DNA of 64,000 nt from Marivirga lumbricoides (GTDB lineage: Bacteria; Bacteroidota; Bacteroidia; Cytophagales; Cyclobacteriaceae). Below are positions 41,916 through 50,019 of this stretch, piece after piece. The stretch lies in the NCBI RefSeq assembly GCF_014636295.1, contig NZ_BMEC01000001.1, forward strand, positions 186,001-250,000, read 5' to 3'. The notes beneath the pieces are model-generated. The model ran no database searches. It worked only from the letters and a program-made list of their open reading frames with translations, and was not told the origin of the DNA. Position numbers and translations under genes: made by a program. Position 1 is the first letter of the stretch. Every line of letters begins with the position of its first letter.

Positions 41916-42231
41916 TGCCCTTTTTTAGTTTATTCAGCGTTTCCTCAATTATTTCCATTCGCTTTTTTACTTTTTCAGCCGAAGCATCTAAAGTATACCC
42001 TTCGTCCAAAAGTTCTTTGATAAGCAACATTTTTTTGATGTTCTTATAGTCGTATCGTCTGTTCTTGCCTTCTTCTTCCGTCAAACTCGTGATAATCCCT
42101 TTGTCTTCCCAATATCTTATTTGTCTGGTCGGAATACTTGTTATTTGAGCAACCTCACCAATTCCAACGACCAAATTATCTAAAAAGTCAAAATCGAAGG
42201 ATAGGTCTTTATTTTCTCTCATTTTATCCAT
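41908..42231 (-). CDS. MerR-family regulator
   Basis: A 107-residue regulator with the MerR winged-helix motif VGIGEVAQITSIPTRQIRYWEDKGII (about residues 21-46), the wing segment NRRYDYKNIKKM, and a short coiled coil (KKRMEIIEETLNKLKK) for dimerisation. There is no C-terminal ligand domain, so it is of the short type. It is divergent from the isochorismatase gene and the 101-bp gap carries repeated TTGTAAAT boxes, so it probably controls that gene and itself. It is encoded on the array strand while its partner genes are on the opposite strand. Confidence 0.85.
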   Translation of the reverse strand: MDKMRENKDLSFDFDFLDNLVVGIGEVAQITSIPTRQIRYWEDKGIITSLTEEEGKNRRYDYKNIKKMLLIKELLDEGYTLDASAEKVKKRMEIIEETLNKLKKGSR

Positions 42232-42232
42232 T

Positions 42233-42297
42233 TTGTAAATTATTTACAATGATTGTTGTAAATATAAACTTAAAGTCTTTAGTTTGCAATTGTAAAT
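42233..42297. promoter_or_regulatory. Putative MerR operator in the divergent promoter
   Basis: A perfect 17-bp palindrome TTGTAAATTATTTACAA lies at 42233-42249, directly before the merR start. Two more direct copies of TTGTAAAT follow at 42256-42263 and 42290-42297, the last 36 bp before the isochorismatase start. Repeated boxes between divergent regulator and target are typical of an autoregulated operator. Confidence 0.6.
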
Positions 42298-42332
42298 AAT
42301 CTTCAATGATTGAAATAAAACAGCAAATTTAC

Positions 42333-42989
42333 ATGAAACGATTTATTCTTTTAATCTTAACAATTATGGCTATGGCAAGTAAAATTAACGCACAAGAGCA
42401 AGGTAAATCAGCACTTATCCTTATCGAAACACAAAACGAATGGATGCACTCTGACGGAAAGCTTAATAAAGCTCTGGTAACAGACAAAGAAATGATGCAG
42501 ATTTCAATAGTTAATATTGAAAAAGTATTGAACTATGCCCGAGAAAATAATATAGAAGTTATTCACGTTGGTTTGCGATTTGAAAAAGGTTATCCCGAAT
42601 TAGCCAACGGAAAAAGCGGTTTACGTAAAGCTATTCCAAATGCAGGAACTTTTCCGATAAACGAATTTGGTTCACAGTTCTTTGAAACAGTGAAACCGAT
42701 TGAGGGTGAATTTGTGGTTACAGGTAGAATAGGCGCAAGTGGTTTTGCGGGTTCCAATTTAGATGTGTATCTGCGTAACAATAAAATTGAAAATCTATAT
42801 TTAGTTGGGTACGCCACGCACGTTTGTGTAGAAAGTACGCTACGTGATGCTCACGACAAAGGTTATAATACTTACTTGATTTCTGATGCTACTTCAGCTT
42901 TTAACCGTGTTCAGCAAGATTATGTTCTAAACGAAATTGTTCATCATTTTGGTGAACACCTATCAACAAGCGAATTTGTCAATGAGTAA
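42333..42989 (+). CDS. Secreted isochorismatase-like cysteine hydrolase
   Basis: A 218-residue isochorismatase-fold hydrolase with a signal peptide (MKRFILLILTIMAMASKINAQ). An upstream in-frame ATG at 42306 would add nine residues before the signal, so the start at 42333 is preferred. The catalytic Cys is in THVCVESTLRDA (about C165). The usual first catalytic Asp is Glu in LIETQNEW, as in a known subgroup. An export signal is uncommon for this family. It overlaps the DUF2798 gene by 8 bp, and both are on the opposite strand to the rest of the array but inside one cassette (41907-43246) with the divergent MerR gene. Confidence 0.78.
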   Translation: MKRFILLILTIMAMASKINAQEQGKSALILIETQNEWMHSDGKLNKALVTDKEMMQISIVNIEKVLNYARENNIEVIHVGLRFEKGYPELANGKSGLRKAIPNAGTFPINEFGSQFFETVKPIEGEFVVTGRIGASGFAGSNLDVYLRNNKIENLYLVGYATHVCVESTLRDAHDKGYNTYLISDATSAFNRVQQDYVLNEIVHHFGEHLSTSEFVNE

Positions 42990-43191
42990 AGAATTGAAAC
43001 TAACATTGCGGTTTGTGGTCCTAATTGCCACACCGCTTTGTTTGGTTAATAGCATGTTTTTCAGTTTTGGGTCAGTCAATTTTCTTTTGGATTGGTTCAA
43101 CCGCTTTTTGTTGAACTATTCCATTACGTTTCCTCAAGCGGTTCTGTATGTTTCAATCGTTAAATGGTTTGATAAAAGGAATCGGTCTTAA
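42982..43191 (+). CDS. DUF2798 small membrane protein
   Basis: A 69-residue protein with two hydrophobic helices (RFVVLIATPLCLVNSMFF and WFNRFLLNYSITFPQAVLYVSIV) and the basic end FDKRN, matching DUF2798. It starts at ATG 42982, overlapping the isochorismatase stop by 8 bp (ATGAGTAA), so it is translationally coupled. A longer reading from 42937 has no support. Function of the family is unknown. Confidence 0.72.
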   Translation: MSKELKLTLRFVVLIATPLCLVNSMFFSFGSVNFLLDWFNRFLLNYSITFPQAVLYVSIVKWFDKRNRS

Positions 43192-43237
43192 ATTTATTCT
43201 CAAATTTTGATTCTATAAGGGATTTTTTGTCAGGGTT

Positions 43238-43527
43238 GCACCTAACGGCCAAGTATAGGCGTTGTGAGGTATTAGAAGCACTCCACTTTCAGTCTGCTGA
43301 TATATTTATTAATAAACAATCGTTTCAACTTAGCACTTCCAGCTGCATTATGTTTAACATACAATGTGCCTGTTGCGCATCAACTCTAAAGCAACAAATC
43401 CCCCATTTCTTGAAAGACGAAAAACTTTAACTCATTGATTATAAAGTCTAAAGTTAATAAAATAAGTTAACCTTGTTTTGCTTAATGCCTATTTTGGGTT
43501 GTGCAACGGCTACCAATGTTGTAGGTA
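43238..43527 (-). repeat. Long attC-like site
   Basis: Core GCACCTAAC at 43238-43246 and GTTGTAGGT at 43518-43526. The outer arms TATAGGCGTTG (43255-43265) and CAACGGCTA (43504-43512) pair. The roughly 240 bases between them carry no gene I can recognise; the gap from 43192 to 43573 otherwise seems empty. Confidence 0.5.
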
Positions 43528-43573
43528 GTGCTTATTCCGAATTTTCATTGAAACCTAAAGCTTTCTCAATCCA

Positions 43574-43873
43574 TTATTCTAAATCGGAATCTAAATCGAA
43601 CCCATTAGGTTTAACGAAAATAAACCCTTTCATTGGTCTACCTGTAAAGTCCATTGGTAGACAAACTTTCTTTAGGATTGCTTTTTCATATTGAATCGTT
43701 CCAATTTTTGCCATCAATAAGCTATCATCAAACTTTTTATCGATATGGATTCCGCAGCAAATTTTTTCGTTAACTATAAAAATGAGTCCTCCCATCATTT
43801 TTTTTTCATAAAATGTAACTTTTTTTGATTTAAAAATCTGTCTGATCCGGTCGGCTAAATGTTCATCGTAAGC
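43574..43873 (-). CDS. TfoX/Sxy N-terminal-domain protein, cut short by a stop codon
   Basis: A 99-residue TfoX_N domain protein: MAYDEHLADRIRQIF, then EKKMMGGLIFIVNEKICCGI, then MDFTGRPMKGFIFVKPNGFD. It starts at 43873 (MAYDE, the usual family opening); the 10-residue extension upstream lies in repeat sequence. The frame ends SDLE, then TAA, and continues in the same frame with WIEKALGFNENSE and a second stop, the usual C-terminal end of the family. The TAA therefore probably replaces a Tyr or Phe codon, removing about 14 residues. TfoX_N proteins may regulate competence or transcription; activity of this version is uncertain. Confidence 0.72.
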   Translation of the reverse strand, partial: AYDEHLADRIRQIFKSKKVTFYEKKMMGGLIFIVNEKICCGIHIDKKFDDSLLMAKIGTIQYEKAILKKVCLPMDFTGRPMKGFIFVKPNGFDLDSDLE

Positions 43874-43886
43874 CATTAGATTTGGT

Positions 43887-44828
43887 ATTTCACCGAATAG
43901 CACAGCAAAATACCTATAAGTAGGTAGTAGTTTTTGTAAAAAAGTGAAGGGAAAGGCAAGGGGAGGCTAAAAGTGTACAGCAGGTGCTTCATTGAAAAGA
44001 GAATGCCTCCTATAACAAGATTTTATTTTCTCAACTGATACCATTTCTATATTGCTCCTAAACACCCCTGTAGTCTCCCTCTAGCGCCATAGGCAGCCCT
44101 TTGGGAGGGACAGCCTCACAGATGTAAATCAGCAGAAAACTTAATCAGCTTTAGCTCTATTTTCTAATGAGTACTCTCTTCTTTTTCTGAAAGCAGTCCG
44201 TTTTTCACTTTATGCAGAAGGAATTTTATATCTACTTACTTTAATAGGTCCCACTCACTTCTGTCAATTTTTGTAGTATCAATATCCTCAACCCTATTCC
44301 AGAGCTCTAAAAAAGGTGTGATTTTTACAGTTCTTTCACCAGCATATCCAAATACTCCAATATCCCATGATTGCTGATTAACTGTTACCTCAGGGTTCTT
44401 TTTATTACGATAAATAATTGCTTTGTTCACCCATGCACCATAGCTAAAAGAATACATTAATAAAATGCTCCAAAAGAACATCCCAATTGCGGCAATGGTG
44501 GTTAAAATGCCTATTCCAATATTTACCAACCTCTTTCTCTTCTTCTTGATTGTCCATAACAGGGTGAGTAAAATTACAAGCGGTAGTCCCCGCAGAAAAA
44601 TATCATAAAAAAGGTGCTTATGGTGCCCCTCAGCAAATTCTATTGATATTGCCTGGCCAATGGTTGTCGCATATAGGGCAATTGCAAAAAACAGTAAGGT
44701 CATCCACTTCAATAGTTGTCCAGTTCTTTTCATCTTTTACTCCAGTGTTATAAAATACCTGTAGTTCTAAAAATTCATTTGGCTTAAAGCTACGGCTCTT
44801 TGTTGAGCAATCGTAATTTTAGTTGGCG
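43887..44828 (-). repeat. Segmental duplication, copy 2 (with truncated repeat F)
   Basis: Matches 26037-26974 in the same orientation. It begins within the long repeat (TATTTCACCGAATAGCACAG), which is cut 13 bp upstream of the TfoX start and thus lacks the structured module, and extends through the 165-residue membrane protein gene to CGTAATTTTAGTTGG. The 362 bases between TfoX and the membrane protein gene hold no gene. Confidence 0.85.
44236..44733 (-). CDS. Small membrane protein, duplicated (copy 2)
   Basis: 165 residues, same length as the copy at 26381-26878, with the same three helices and a soluble tail ending DIDTTKIDRSEWDLLK. Substitutions such as RRRRR to KKRKR after helix 2 keep the basic charge, consistent with function being maintained. 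It lies outside the array edge, upstream of the TfoX gene in transcription order. No family recognised. Confidence 0.68.
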   Translation of the reverse strand: MKRTGQLLKWMTLLFFAIALYATTIGQAISIEFAEGHHKHLFYDIFLRGLPLVILLTLLWTIKKKRKRLVNIGIGILTTIAAIGMFFWSILLMYSFSYGAWVNKAIIYRNKKNPEVTVNQQSWDIGVFGYAGERTVKITPFLELWNRVEDIDTTKIDRSEWDLLK

Positions 44829-44890
44829 CTGGAAACGAAATATAAAATGAATAAGAATTCCTAAAGTACTTAGGTGATAAGCTTTTGTAC

Positions 44891-45250
44891 TCACCAAGGG
44901 AATATATATAAATACAAAAGCCGAGACCATTTGTAATTTTTCTTAATGAACAGACTAAATGTTGAAATTACAATGAAAAGTTCCCATCCTAAGGACAAAG
45001 GAGGTAATAGCAACTTCATCAAAATAAAAGCCAGCGCTCCTTCAATGATAGTAAACCCATAGCTGATATACATTGCTCCGATAAAATAACCTGGCTCCCT
45101 TACAAAATGATAATTACAGGAAGGACAAGTATCTTTCATCTCGGGAATTTTAAAAAGGGAAGTATTCTTTTTAAATATCTGCTCTTTTTTGCAATTAGGA
45201 CATTTTTCTTCGTAAACATTTTTAATAAACCGGAACATATTTTTGTGCAT
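44891..45250 (-). CDS. DUF983 membrane protein
   Basis: A 119-residue protein of the DUF983 family. A zinc-ribbon-like pair CPNCKK and CPSCNYHF, the family signature REPGYFIGAMYISYG, and two hydrophobic helices (about residues 60-85 and 92-112). I prefer the start at 45250 over 45277 because MHKNMFRF fits the family start. It is divergent from the AraC gene. Function unknown; possibly membrane metal-related. Confidence 0.8.
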   Translation of the reverse strand: MHKNMFRFIKNVYEEKCPNCKKEQIFKKNTSLFKIPEMKDTCPSCNYHFVREPGYFIGAMYISYGFTIIEGALAFILMKLLLPPLSLGWELFIVISTFSLFIKKNYKWSRLLYLYIFPW

Positions 45251-45344
45251 TTGTAAAGTACAAAGTTCGTTGTTCAAGTTTATTTTACCAGTTCAAATTC
45301 ACGCATGTTATAGCACAATAAGGACATTTTTGTAAATTTGAATA

Positions 45345-46217
45345 ATGAACAAGAAATTTCCAGTTTACAGTATTAAGGAATTCAAATCGCAGAGCAGGGA
45401 GAAGGACTTCTACGCTAATTACGTGAATATACATGTGAAAGGACATCATTTTACTAACTTCCCACATAAACATGATTTCTATTTGATCATCTTATTTACT
45501 GAAGGAAATGGTAAACATGAAGTAGATTTTGAGACATTTGAAGTGGAGCCCGGGACTTTGTTCATTTTAAAACCTGGCGAAATGCATTATTGGGAACTCT
45601 CTGAAGATATTGACGGATACGTTTTCTTTCATTCCAGAGACTTTTATGATAATAGAAACGTAACCTCAAACCTTAAAGATTTTGAGTTTTATGCTTCATT
45701 TCAAAGTTCACCCTATGTTAAACTTGATGGTGAAGCTTTAATAAATTTAAAAAGCCTGATGTTAGAACTTGTTCTTGAAAATGAGAAAAATGAAATGCTT
45801 AAATGGGAGAAAATTCACTCTCTTATTACCTTAGTTTACATTCATATCTCTCGGGAGTATCGTCCCACTCGCAAGGTGAAAAGCATAGCATACTTACAAC
45901 TTGTAAGAAAGTTTGAAGATGTCCTTGAATCAAATTTCAAAAATCTCAAATTAGCAAGTGAGTATGCAGATTTACTCAATATAACTACTAAGCACCTAAA
46001 TAGAATTACAAAAGAATGTTTTAACAAAACAAGCACGCAGTTAATTAGCGAAAGAGTAATATTGGAGGCTAAAAGAATGTTAATGCATTCAGGCTACAAT
46101 GTTAACCAAATAAGTGAGGAATTGGGTTTCAACGAGACATCCTATTTCATCAGATTTTTCAGGAAAAATACTGGTGTAACGCCTTTAAACTTTGTTAATG
46201 CCTATACAAAAAAATAA
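45345..46217 (+). CDS. AraC-family transcriptional regulator
   Basis: A 290-residue regulator: an N-terminal cupin-like AraC_binding domain (HKHDFYLIILFTEGNGKHEVDF, then LKPGEMHYWELSED) and a C-terminal double HTH (residues about 190-285; LASEYADLLNITTKHLNRITK, then NVNQISEELGFNETSYFIRFFRKNTGVTP). Its ligand and target are not visible. Divergent from DUF983 across 94 bp. TAAATTTG just before the ATG is too close to serve as a standard -7 box unless the transcript is leaderless. Confidence 0.88.
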   Translation: MNKKFPVYSIKEFKSQSREKDFYANYVNIHVKGHHFTNFPHKHDFYLIILFTEGNGKHEVDFETFEVEPGTLFILKPGEMHYWELSEDIDGYVFFHSRDFYDNRNVTSNLKDFEFYASFQSSPYVKLDGEALINLKSLMLELVLENEKNEMLKWEKIHSLITLVYIHISREYRPTRKVKSIAYLQLVRKFEDVLESNFKNLKLASEYADLLNITTKHLNRITKECFNKTSTQLISERVILEAKRMLMHSGYNVNQISEELGFNETSYFIRFFRKNTGVTPLNFVNAYTKK

Positions 46218-46300
46218 AGCGTATTATCCTAATACTAGGCTTTACTGACTAGATTATCTCAATACTCTTCTTATTCCATTAAAATTTTTCTCCCCAAAAA

Positions 46301-47185
46301 TCAGTTTCTTGCTTCAAAACTAGCCTTAATTTTATAACTGTTATTTAAATTATCAATATAGACTTGATAATCCTCAAAAAAACTTATTCCTATCCTCATA
46401 TTTTTGGAATTACCTACTGTAACTTCTACGTTTTTAAAATCTATTGAACCCAACTTAATGAGTGGGAGAATAGCGGTTTTTTCAATAACCGTCTCTGATT
46501 TACCCATGTTAGATTTCAACCGCGATTGATCTTTAAATTCGTATCTACTTAATAAAGTTTTGGCAAGTTCAGTATTTTCCGGCACAATAAACTTCCGTGA
46601 ACTTCCGAAGTCCAACATCACTTTCTCTTTTTTACCTTCTATTGAAATAAAAGTATAAGGTCTGCTATTCTTGAATGTTATGTTCAGTGTTTCAAATGTA
46701 TTGTCTGATAAATCCCGGTTAGAAACTTCAATAGTTTTTTCAGGATAGTCGATTAACCAATTCGCTTTATTTATAACAGATTGGCCAATAAGACCTCCAA
46801 AATTAGAGATCTGCTCTTGAATTCCGGCCATATTGGTATTAAGAGCGAATATATTTACAAAATTGACATCTCCAAACTTTAGTGATTTAACAACCTCCGT
46901 GCCAGATGCCGAAGAATTACCTGAAGCACCGGAAACCACAGCTGCCTCTCCCTTCACTGAATCTCTTTGTATAATACATAGTTCTGCTCCTGTATCAAAT
47001 AAGAAGTTTTTTTCAACACCATTAATTTTGAAGGGCAAAACTAATAGTGTTTTAAGCGTTTTAAATTCAGTTTTATAACCAAATTCCTGAGGCTGTACCT
47101 CTCCCATCTTCTGTTTCTGGACAATGGTACATTGACTACATAGCAATAGAATAAATATTACTGATAATAATGGTAAGTTTCTCAT
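46301..47185 (-). CDS. Retropepsin-like aspartyl protease-type lipoprotein
   Basis: A 294-residue protein with a lipoprotein-like signal (LPLLSVIFILLLCSQC). Two pepsin-like repeats: FLFDTGAELCIIQ holds the canonical DTG (about residue 65), and VMLDFGSSRKFIV gives the second half, where the usual DTG or DSG reads DFG. GGLIGQSVI between them resembles the flap region. One normal and one altered motif leave the activity uncertain. It is convergent with the AraC gene. Tail-to-tail spacing is 83 bp. Confidence 0.75.
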   Translation of the reverse strand: MRNLPLLSVIFILLLCSQCTIVQKQKMGEVQPQEFGYKTEFKTLKTLLVLPFKINGVEKNFLFDTGAELCIIQRDSVKGEAAVVSGASGNSSASGTEVVKSLKFGDVNFVNIFALNTNMAGIQEQISNFGGLIGQSVINKANWLIDYPEKTIEVSNRDLSDNTFETLNITFKNSRPYTFISIEGKKEKVMLDFGSSRKFIVPENTELAKTLLSRYEFKDQSRLKSNMGKSETVIEKTAILPLIKLGSIDFKNVEVTVGNSKNMRIGISFFEDYQVYIDNLNNSYKIKASFEARN

Positions 47186-47260
47186 CTTTTATCCAGGTAA
47201 TCCGATCAATTAAGCTTAATTTTTTCTTCCAATTGCTAAAACTAATTATGATTTATGATT

Positions 47261-47866
47261 TTACTCTTTCTTCATACATTTTATTAAATAAAATGGATAG
47301 TTTTCAATTACTTCCGTAACTTCAAATAATCCATATTCTCCAAATTCTTCCTCTATAGTTTCTTCATCATAGAAGAAGATTTTAACCCCTCCAAACATTT
47401 CATATTGATCTTTACTTATCAGTTTTCCTTGTCCGTAAGTTTGAGCATCTTTGGTAATTGCCGTAAAAACCATATACCCCTCTACCCTTAATTGTCTATA
47501 ACAGTCTTTAATTAGTTTCCGTCTTTCGGCTTTATTCAGCAAATAAATTAATCCATAGCAATAAATTCCATCAAACAGTTGGTCGTCAAAAGGCATTTCA
47601 GTTACGGAGCCGTGAAAAATTTTTAAATCATTACCAAACTGCTCCTTAGCTATATCAATTGCCGTTTGAGAAATTTCAATACCTGTTACAGATATTCCAT
47701 TGTCCCTGAAAACTTTCGCATTCCTGCCATAGCCAATTCCCGGGATCAGAATATTTTTGAGCTTTTTAGTAACAAAGAAATCATTTGTTAGGATTGTTGA
47801 TTTGGCAGGTTCTGTACCCCACATTTCTTTTTTTTCTTTGAAAGCTTCTTCCCAAAATTCACTCAT
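47261..47866 (-). CDS. Class I SAM-dependent methyltransferase
   Basis: A 201-residue Methyltransf_11/TehB-like enzyme. SAM motif I ILIPGIGYGRNAKVF (about residues 38-52), an acidic residue in VTGIEISQ, motif FHGSVTEMPFDDQLFDGIYC, and LRVEGYMVFT. The substrate is unknown. Standing between the aspartyl protease-like and DUF2071 genes, each apparently a separate unit. Confidence 0.83.
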   Translation of the reverse strand: MSEFWEEAFKEKKEMWGTEPAKSTILTNDFFVTKKLKNILIPGIGYGRNAKVFRDNGISVTGIEISQTAIDIAKEQFGNDLKIFHGSVTEMPFDDQLFDGIYCYGLIYLLNKAERRKLIKDCYRQLRVEGYMVFTAITKDAQTYGQGKLISKDQYEMFGGVKIFFYDEETIEEEFGEYGLFEVTEVIENYPFYLIKCMKKE

Positions 47867-47937
47867 TCTATTTAAATTTATTCTTCTGTAACACCTTACT
47901 TTTTTTAGTAAAAAATCAATTCATCATTCTCGACCCT

Positions 47938-48672
47938 TCATTTTAATATCCCCTTTTCTGATTTTCTCTTTCCCCAGGCTATTACTTTAACACCAGTTGA
48001 ATAATGTTTTTTATCAGGGAAGTTACTCAATATTTTTTTGAACCTGGGATAATCAACTTCTAACTCCATTGTATCTAGTTCGTATATTGGCCATTCAAGA
48101 TGGTGAATTTCAAATTCATTAATTGAAGTCTTTGTATCCTGAAATAGAACGTATCTCTCGGTCAGCCATTTGTCAAGCGCTGTCTTTTCAGTGACTGCCT
48201 TCGCAACCTGATAATTGATATGCAATCTATCTTTAAAAAGTTTGTTCTCGGAACTATAGAATGACTTTTTCCTATGCATATTTGAATAACGATACGGTAA
48301 TTCTGAAAGCTTTTTTGCTATTTGGCAGGAAAGATAAGTGCCACCTTCAATACTCAGAAAATAAACCCCTGTTTTATTATTTTTCTTTACATAAGTCCGA
48401 ATGTTTATCTCATCAAAATCAGATATAGGAGGAAATGACGGTAAATTCCTTGGTCTGATTTTTTCCATTGTAAAAGCCACCAATGAAACCCATGGCTTTC
48501 CTTCATACAGATCTATTTCCAGTTCCGCAGGCACAAGCTCTTGTAATCCCTCTATGTCAACTTGCCAATGAAGGAATACTGCTTTATTCCATTCCTGGTA
48601 ATACTGCCATTTTTCTGCAGGTATTGTCCACGGTCTGTGCTCAGTATCAACTAAAATTTCTTTAATGGTCAT
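47938..48672 (-). CDS. DUF2071 (YqjF-like) protein
   Basis: A 244-residue DUF2071 protein: MTIKEILVDTEHRPWTIP, then FLHWQVDIEGLQELVPAELEIDLYEG, then GKPWVSLVAFTMEKIRP, and later GVYFLSIEGGTYLSCQIAKK, all typical of the family. Cytoplasmic, function unknown (acetoacetate decarboxylase-like fold in relatives). Confidence 0.85.
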   Translation of the reverse strand: MTIKEILVDTEHRPWTIPAEKWQYYQEWNKAVFLHWQVDIEGLQELVPAELEIDLYEGKPWVSLVAFTMEKIRPRNLPSFPPISDFDEINIRTYVKKNNKTGVYFLSIEGGTYLSCQIAKKLSELPYRYSNMHRKKSFYSSENKLFKDRLHINYQVAKAVTEKTALDKWLTERYVLFQDTKTSINEFEIHHLEWPIYELDTMELEVDYPRFKKILSNFPDKKHYSTGVKVIAWGKRKSEKGILK

Positions 48673-48859
48673 CTCTATTTCAATACTTCTATTTATGCTT
48701 ATTAACTAATTGGCATGTTAGGTCAAATAAAGCAGCGCAACCATAAAGTTAAGTCATGATATCCACAAGAGGATAAATATTAGTACTTATATGGCTATGC
48801 AATCCCAAAAAAGATTGTGCAAGTTGCTACTTAAACAGCTTGCATATTTTCTTTAACTG

Positions 48860-49300
48860 TCATCTGGAATATAAATAATTTGCAATCCATGCATTAGCCT
48901 CTGCAAGGTAATTCTCTTGCTCGAAAATCTCAAAAAGCATTCTAAATCGAATATCAGTACACCCATAACAATAGCATATATATTCAGTACTTTTTTGAAT
49001 AGCCAAAATTAAGCTAAGTTCCCTTTCTTCAATAGATTTTATACCTTCACTATGTAGATAATTAATAGTAACTGCTGATATAAATTTCTCTGCTGAATTA
49101 CCAGATTCCAGTAATTGAACTATTTCTCTATAGTTCTCTGACTCCAGAAGACCTCCTACCTTCTGAACAGCCTCTGTGGGATTTCCACCATAACCACATG
49201 CAAAGCCTATCCTGGGCACCTTTTCTAAGTCTACCTGAGCTGTTAGTTTGCCAGCCATGAGAAGAAAGACGATGGAAATGAATATTAACCTTTTTTTCAT
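48860..49300 (-). CDS. Secreted hypothetical protein (146 residues)
   Basis: A signal peptide (IFISIVFLLMAGKLTAQ) precedes a helical domain. Four Cys lie at GFACGYGG and YICYCYGC, and could form disulfides or bind a metal. No family recognised. It is separated from neighbours by about 145-190 bp on both sides. Confidence 0.6.
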   Translation of the reverse strand: MKKRLIFISIVFLLMAGKLTAQVDLEKVPRIGFACGYGGNPTEAVQKVGGLLESENYREIVQLLESGNSAEKFISAVTINYLHSEGIKSIEERELSLILAIQKSTEYICYCYGCTDIRFRMLFEIFEQENYLAEANAWIANYLYSR

Positions 49301-49445
49301 TTGAAGAAAATCAATTCTAATGCGCTTAAGAATATTATTTGCTATAAAACACCCAACGACTGAAATTAACTATTTAAGTGCGATTCGCAAATGTAGATAG
49401 CATATTAATTGCGTAACATGCGAATTATTTAGTACTATAATTGAC

Positions 49446-49850
49446 CTATTCCTGATTTGGAATTGGGGTACAGATTTCAATGATAAATCCGTTTACATCT
49501 CTTAGATAACCTACTTTTTGTCCCCAGGGTTTGGTCACTGTTTCTTCTAAACATATAGCTCCATTTGCAATGGCACTATCCATTACTTTTTCTACTTCTG
49601 AAGTGGTAAAGGCTAATTCAATCCCAAAGGGTTTTTCACTTAAATTACTTTCTGCAAAACCTTTTTTTAAGTTGGAATTACCAAGCTCAAGGTTGGCAAA
49701 TGCTATGGTGGTATGGCCTGAAATTATTTCTCCGTAGTCATTTTCAGGGGTTAGGAATTTTTCCTCAAATCCGAATGCCTTTTTATAAAATTCTATTGTT
49801 CCCGGTACGTCTTTTACGTAAAGGATGGTGTATGCGTACTGAATGTCCAT
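49446..49850 (-). CDS. VOC-family protein (glyoxalase/bleomycin-resistance fold)
   Basis: A 134-residue VOC protein: two beta-alpha-beta-beta-beta halves (YAYTILYVKDVPGTIEFYKKAFG, and GIELAFTTSEVEKVMDSAI), ending WGQKVGYLRDVNGFIIEIC with the metal-type Glu. May bind or modify a small toxic compound. The AraC gene upstream (50020) is on the same strand but 170 bp away. Confidence 0.85.
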   Translation of the reverse strand: MDIQYAYTILYVKDVPGTIEFYKKAFGFEEKFLTPENDYGEIISGHTTIAFANLELGNSNLKKGFAESNLSEKPFGIELAFTTSEVEKVMDSAIANGAICLEETVTKPWGQKVGYLRDVNGFIIEICTPIPNQE

Positions 49851-50019
49851 TTTTTCATCTTTAGTTTGTAATCATCAACGCAGTTTATTTTGAATTACTA
49901 AGCTTCTTTTACAGGAAATAAGCATTGTTACGCTGATTCCCAGAAGCTAATTTTTCATATCGTTGGTTTGATACAAAGTTACTTGGCTTATAAAAGTATT
50001 ACTTTGTAAAAAAACGACA

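Noticed and set aside
44088-44118. The string with CCATAGGCAGCCCTTTGGGAGG as a transcription terminator or riboswitch.
   Set aside because: It is part of the duplicated segment (also at about 26240-26270), has only a short CCC/GGG pairing and no T-run.
10240-44828. Integron integrase or other tyrosine recombinase for the array.
   Set aside because: I found no frame with the R...HxxR...Y pattern; the only recombinases are the IS3 transposase and an IS110 remnant.
45333-45340. TAAATTTG as -7 box for the AraC gene at 45345.
   Set aside because: It ends only 4 bp before the ATG, leaving no room for a normal leader; kept only as a remark.
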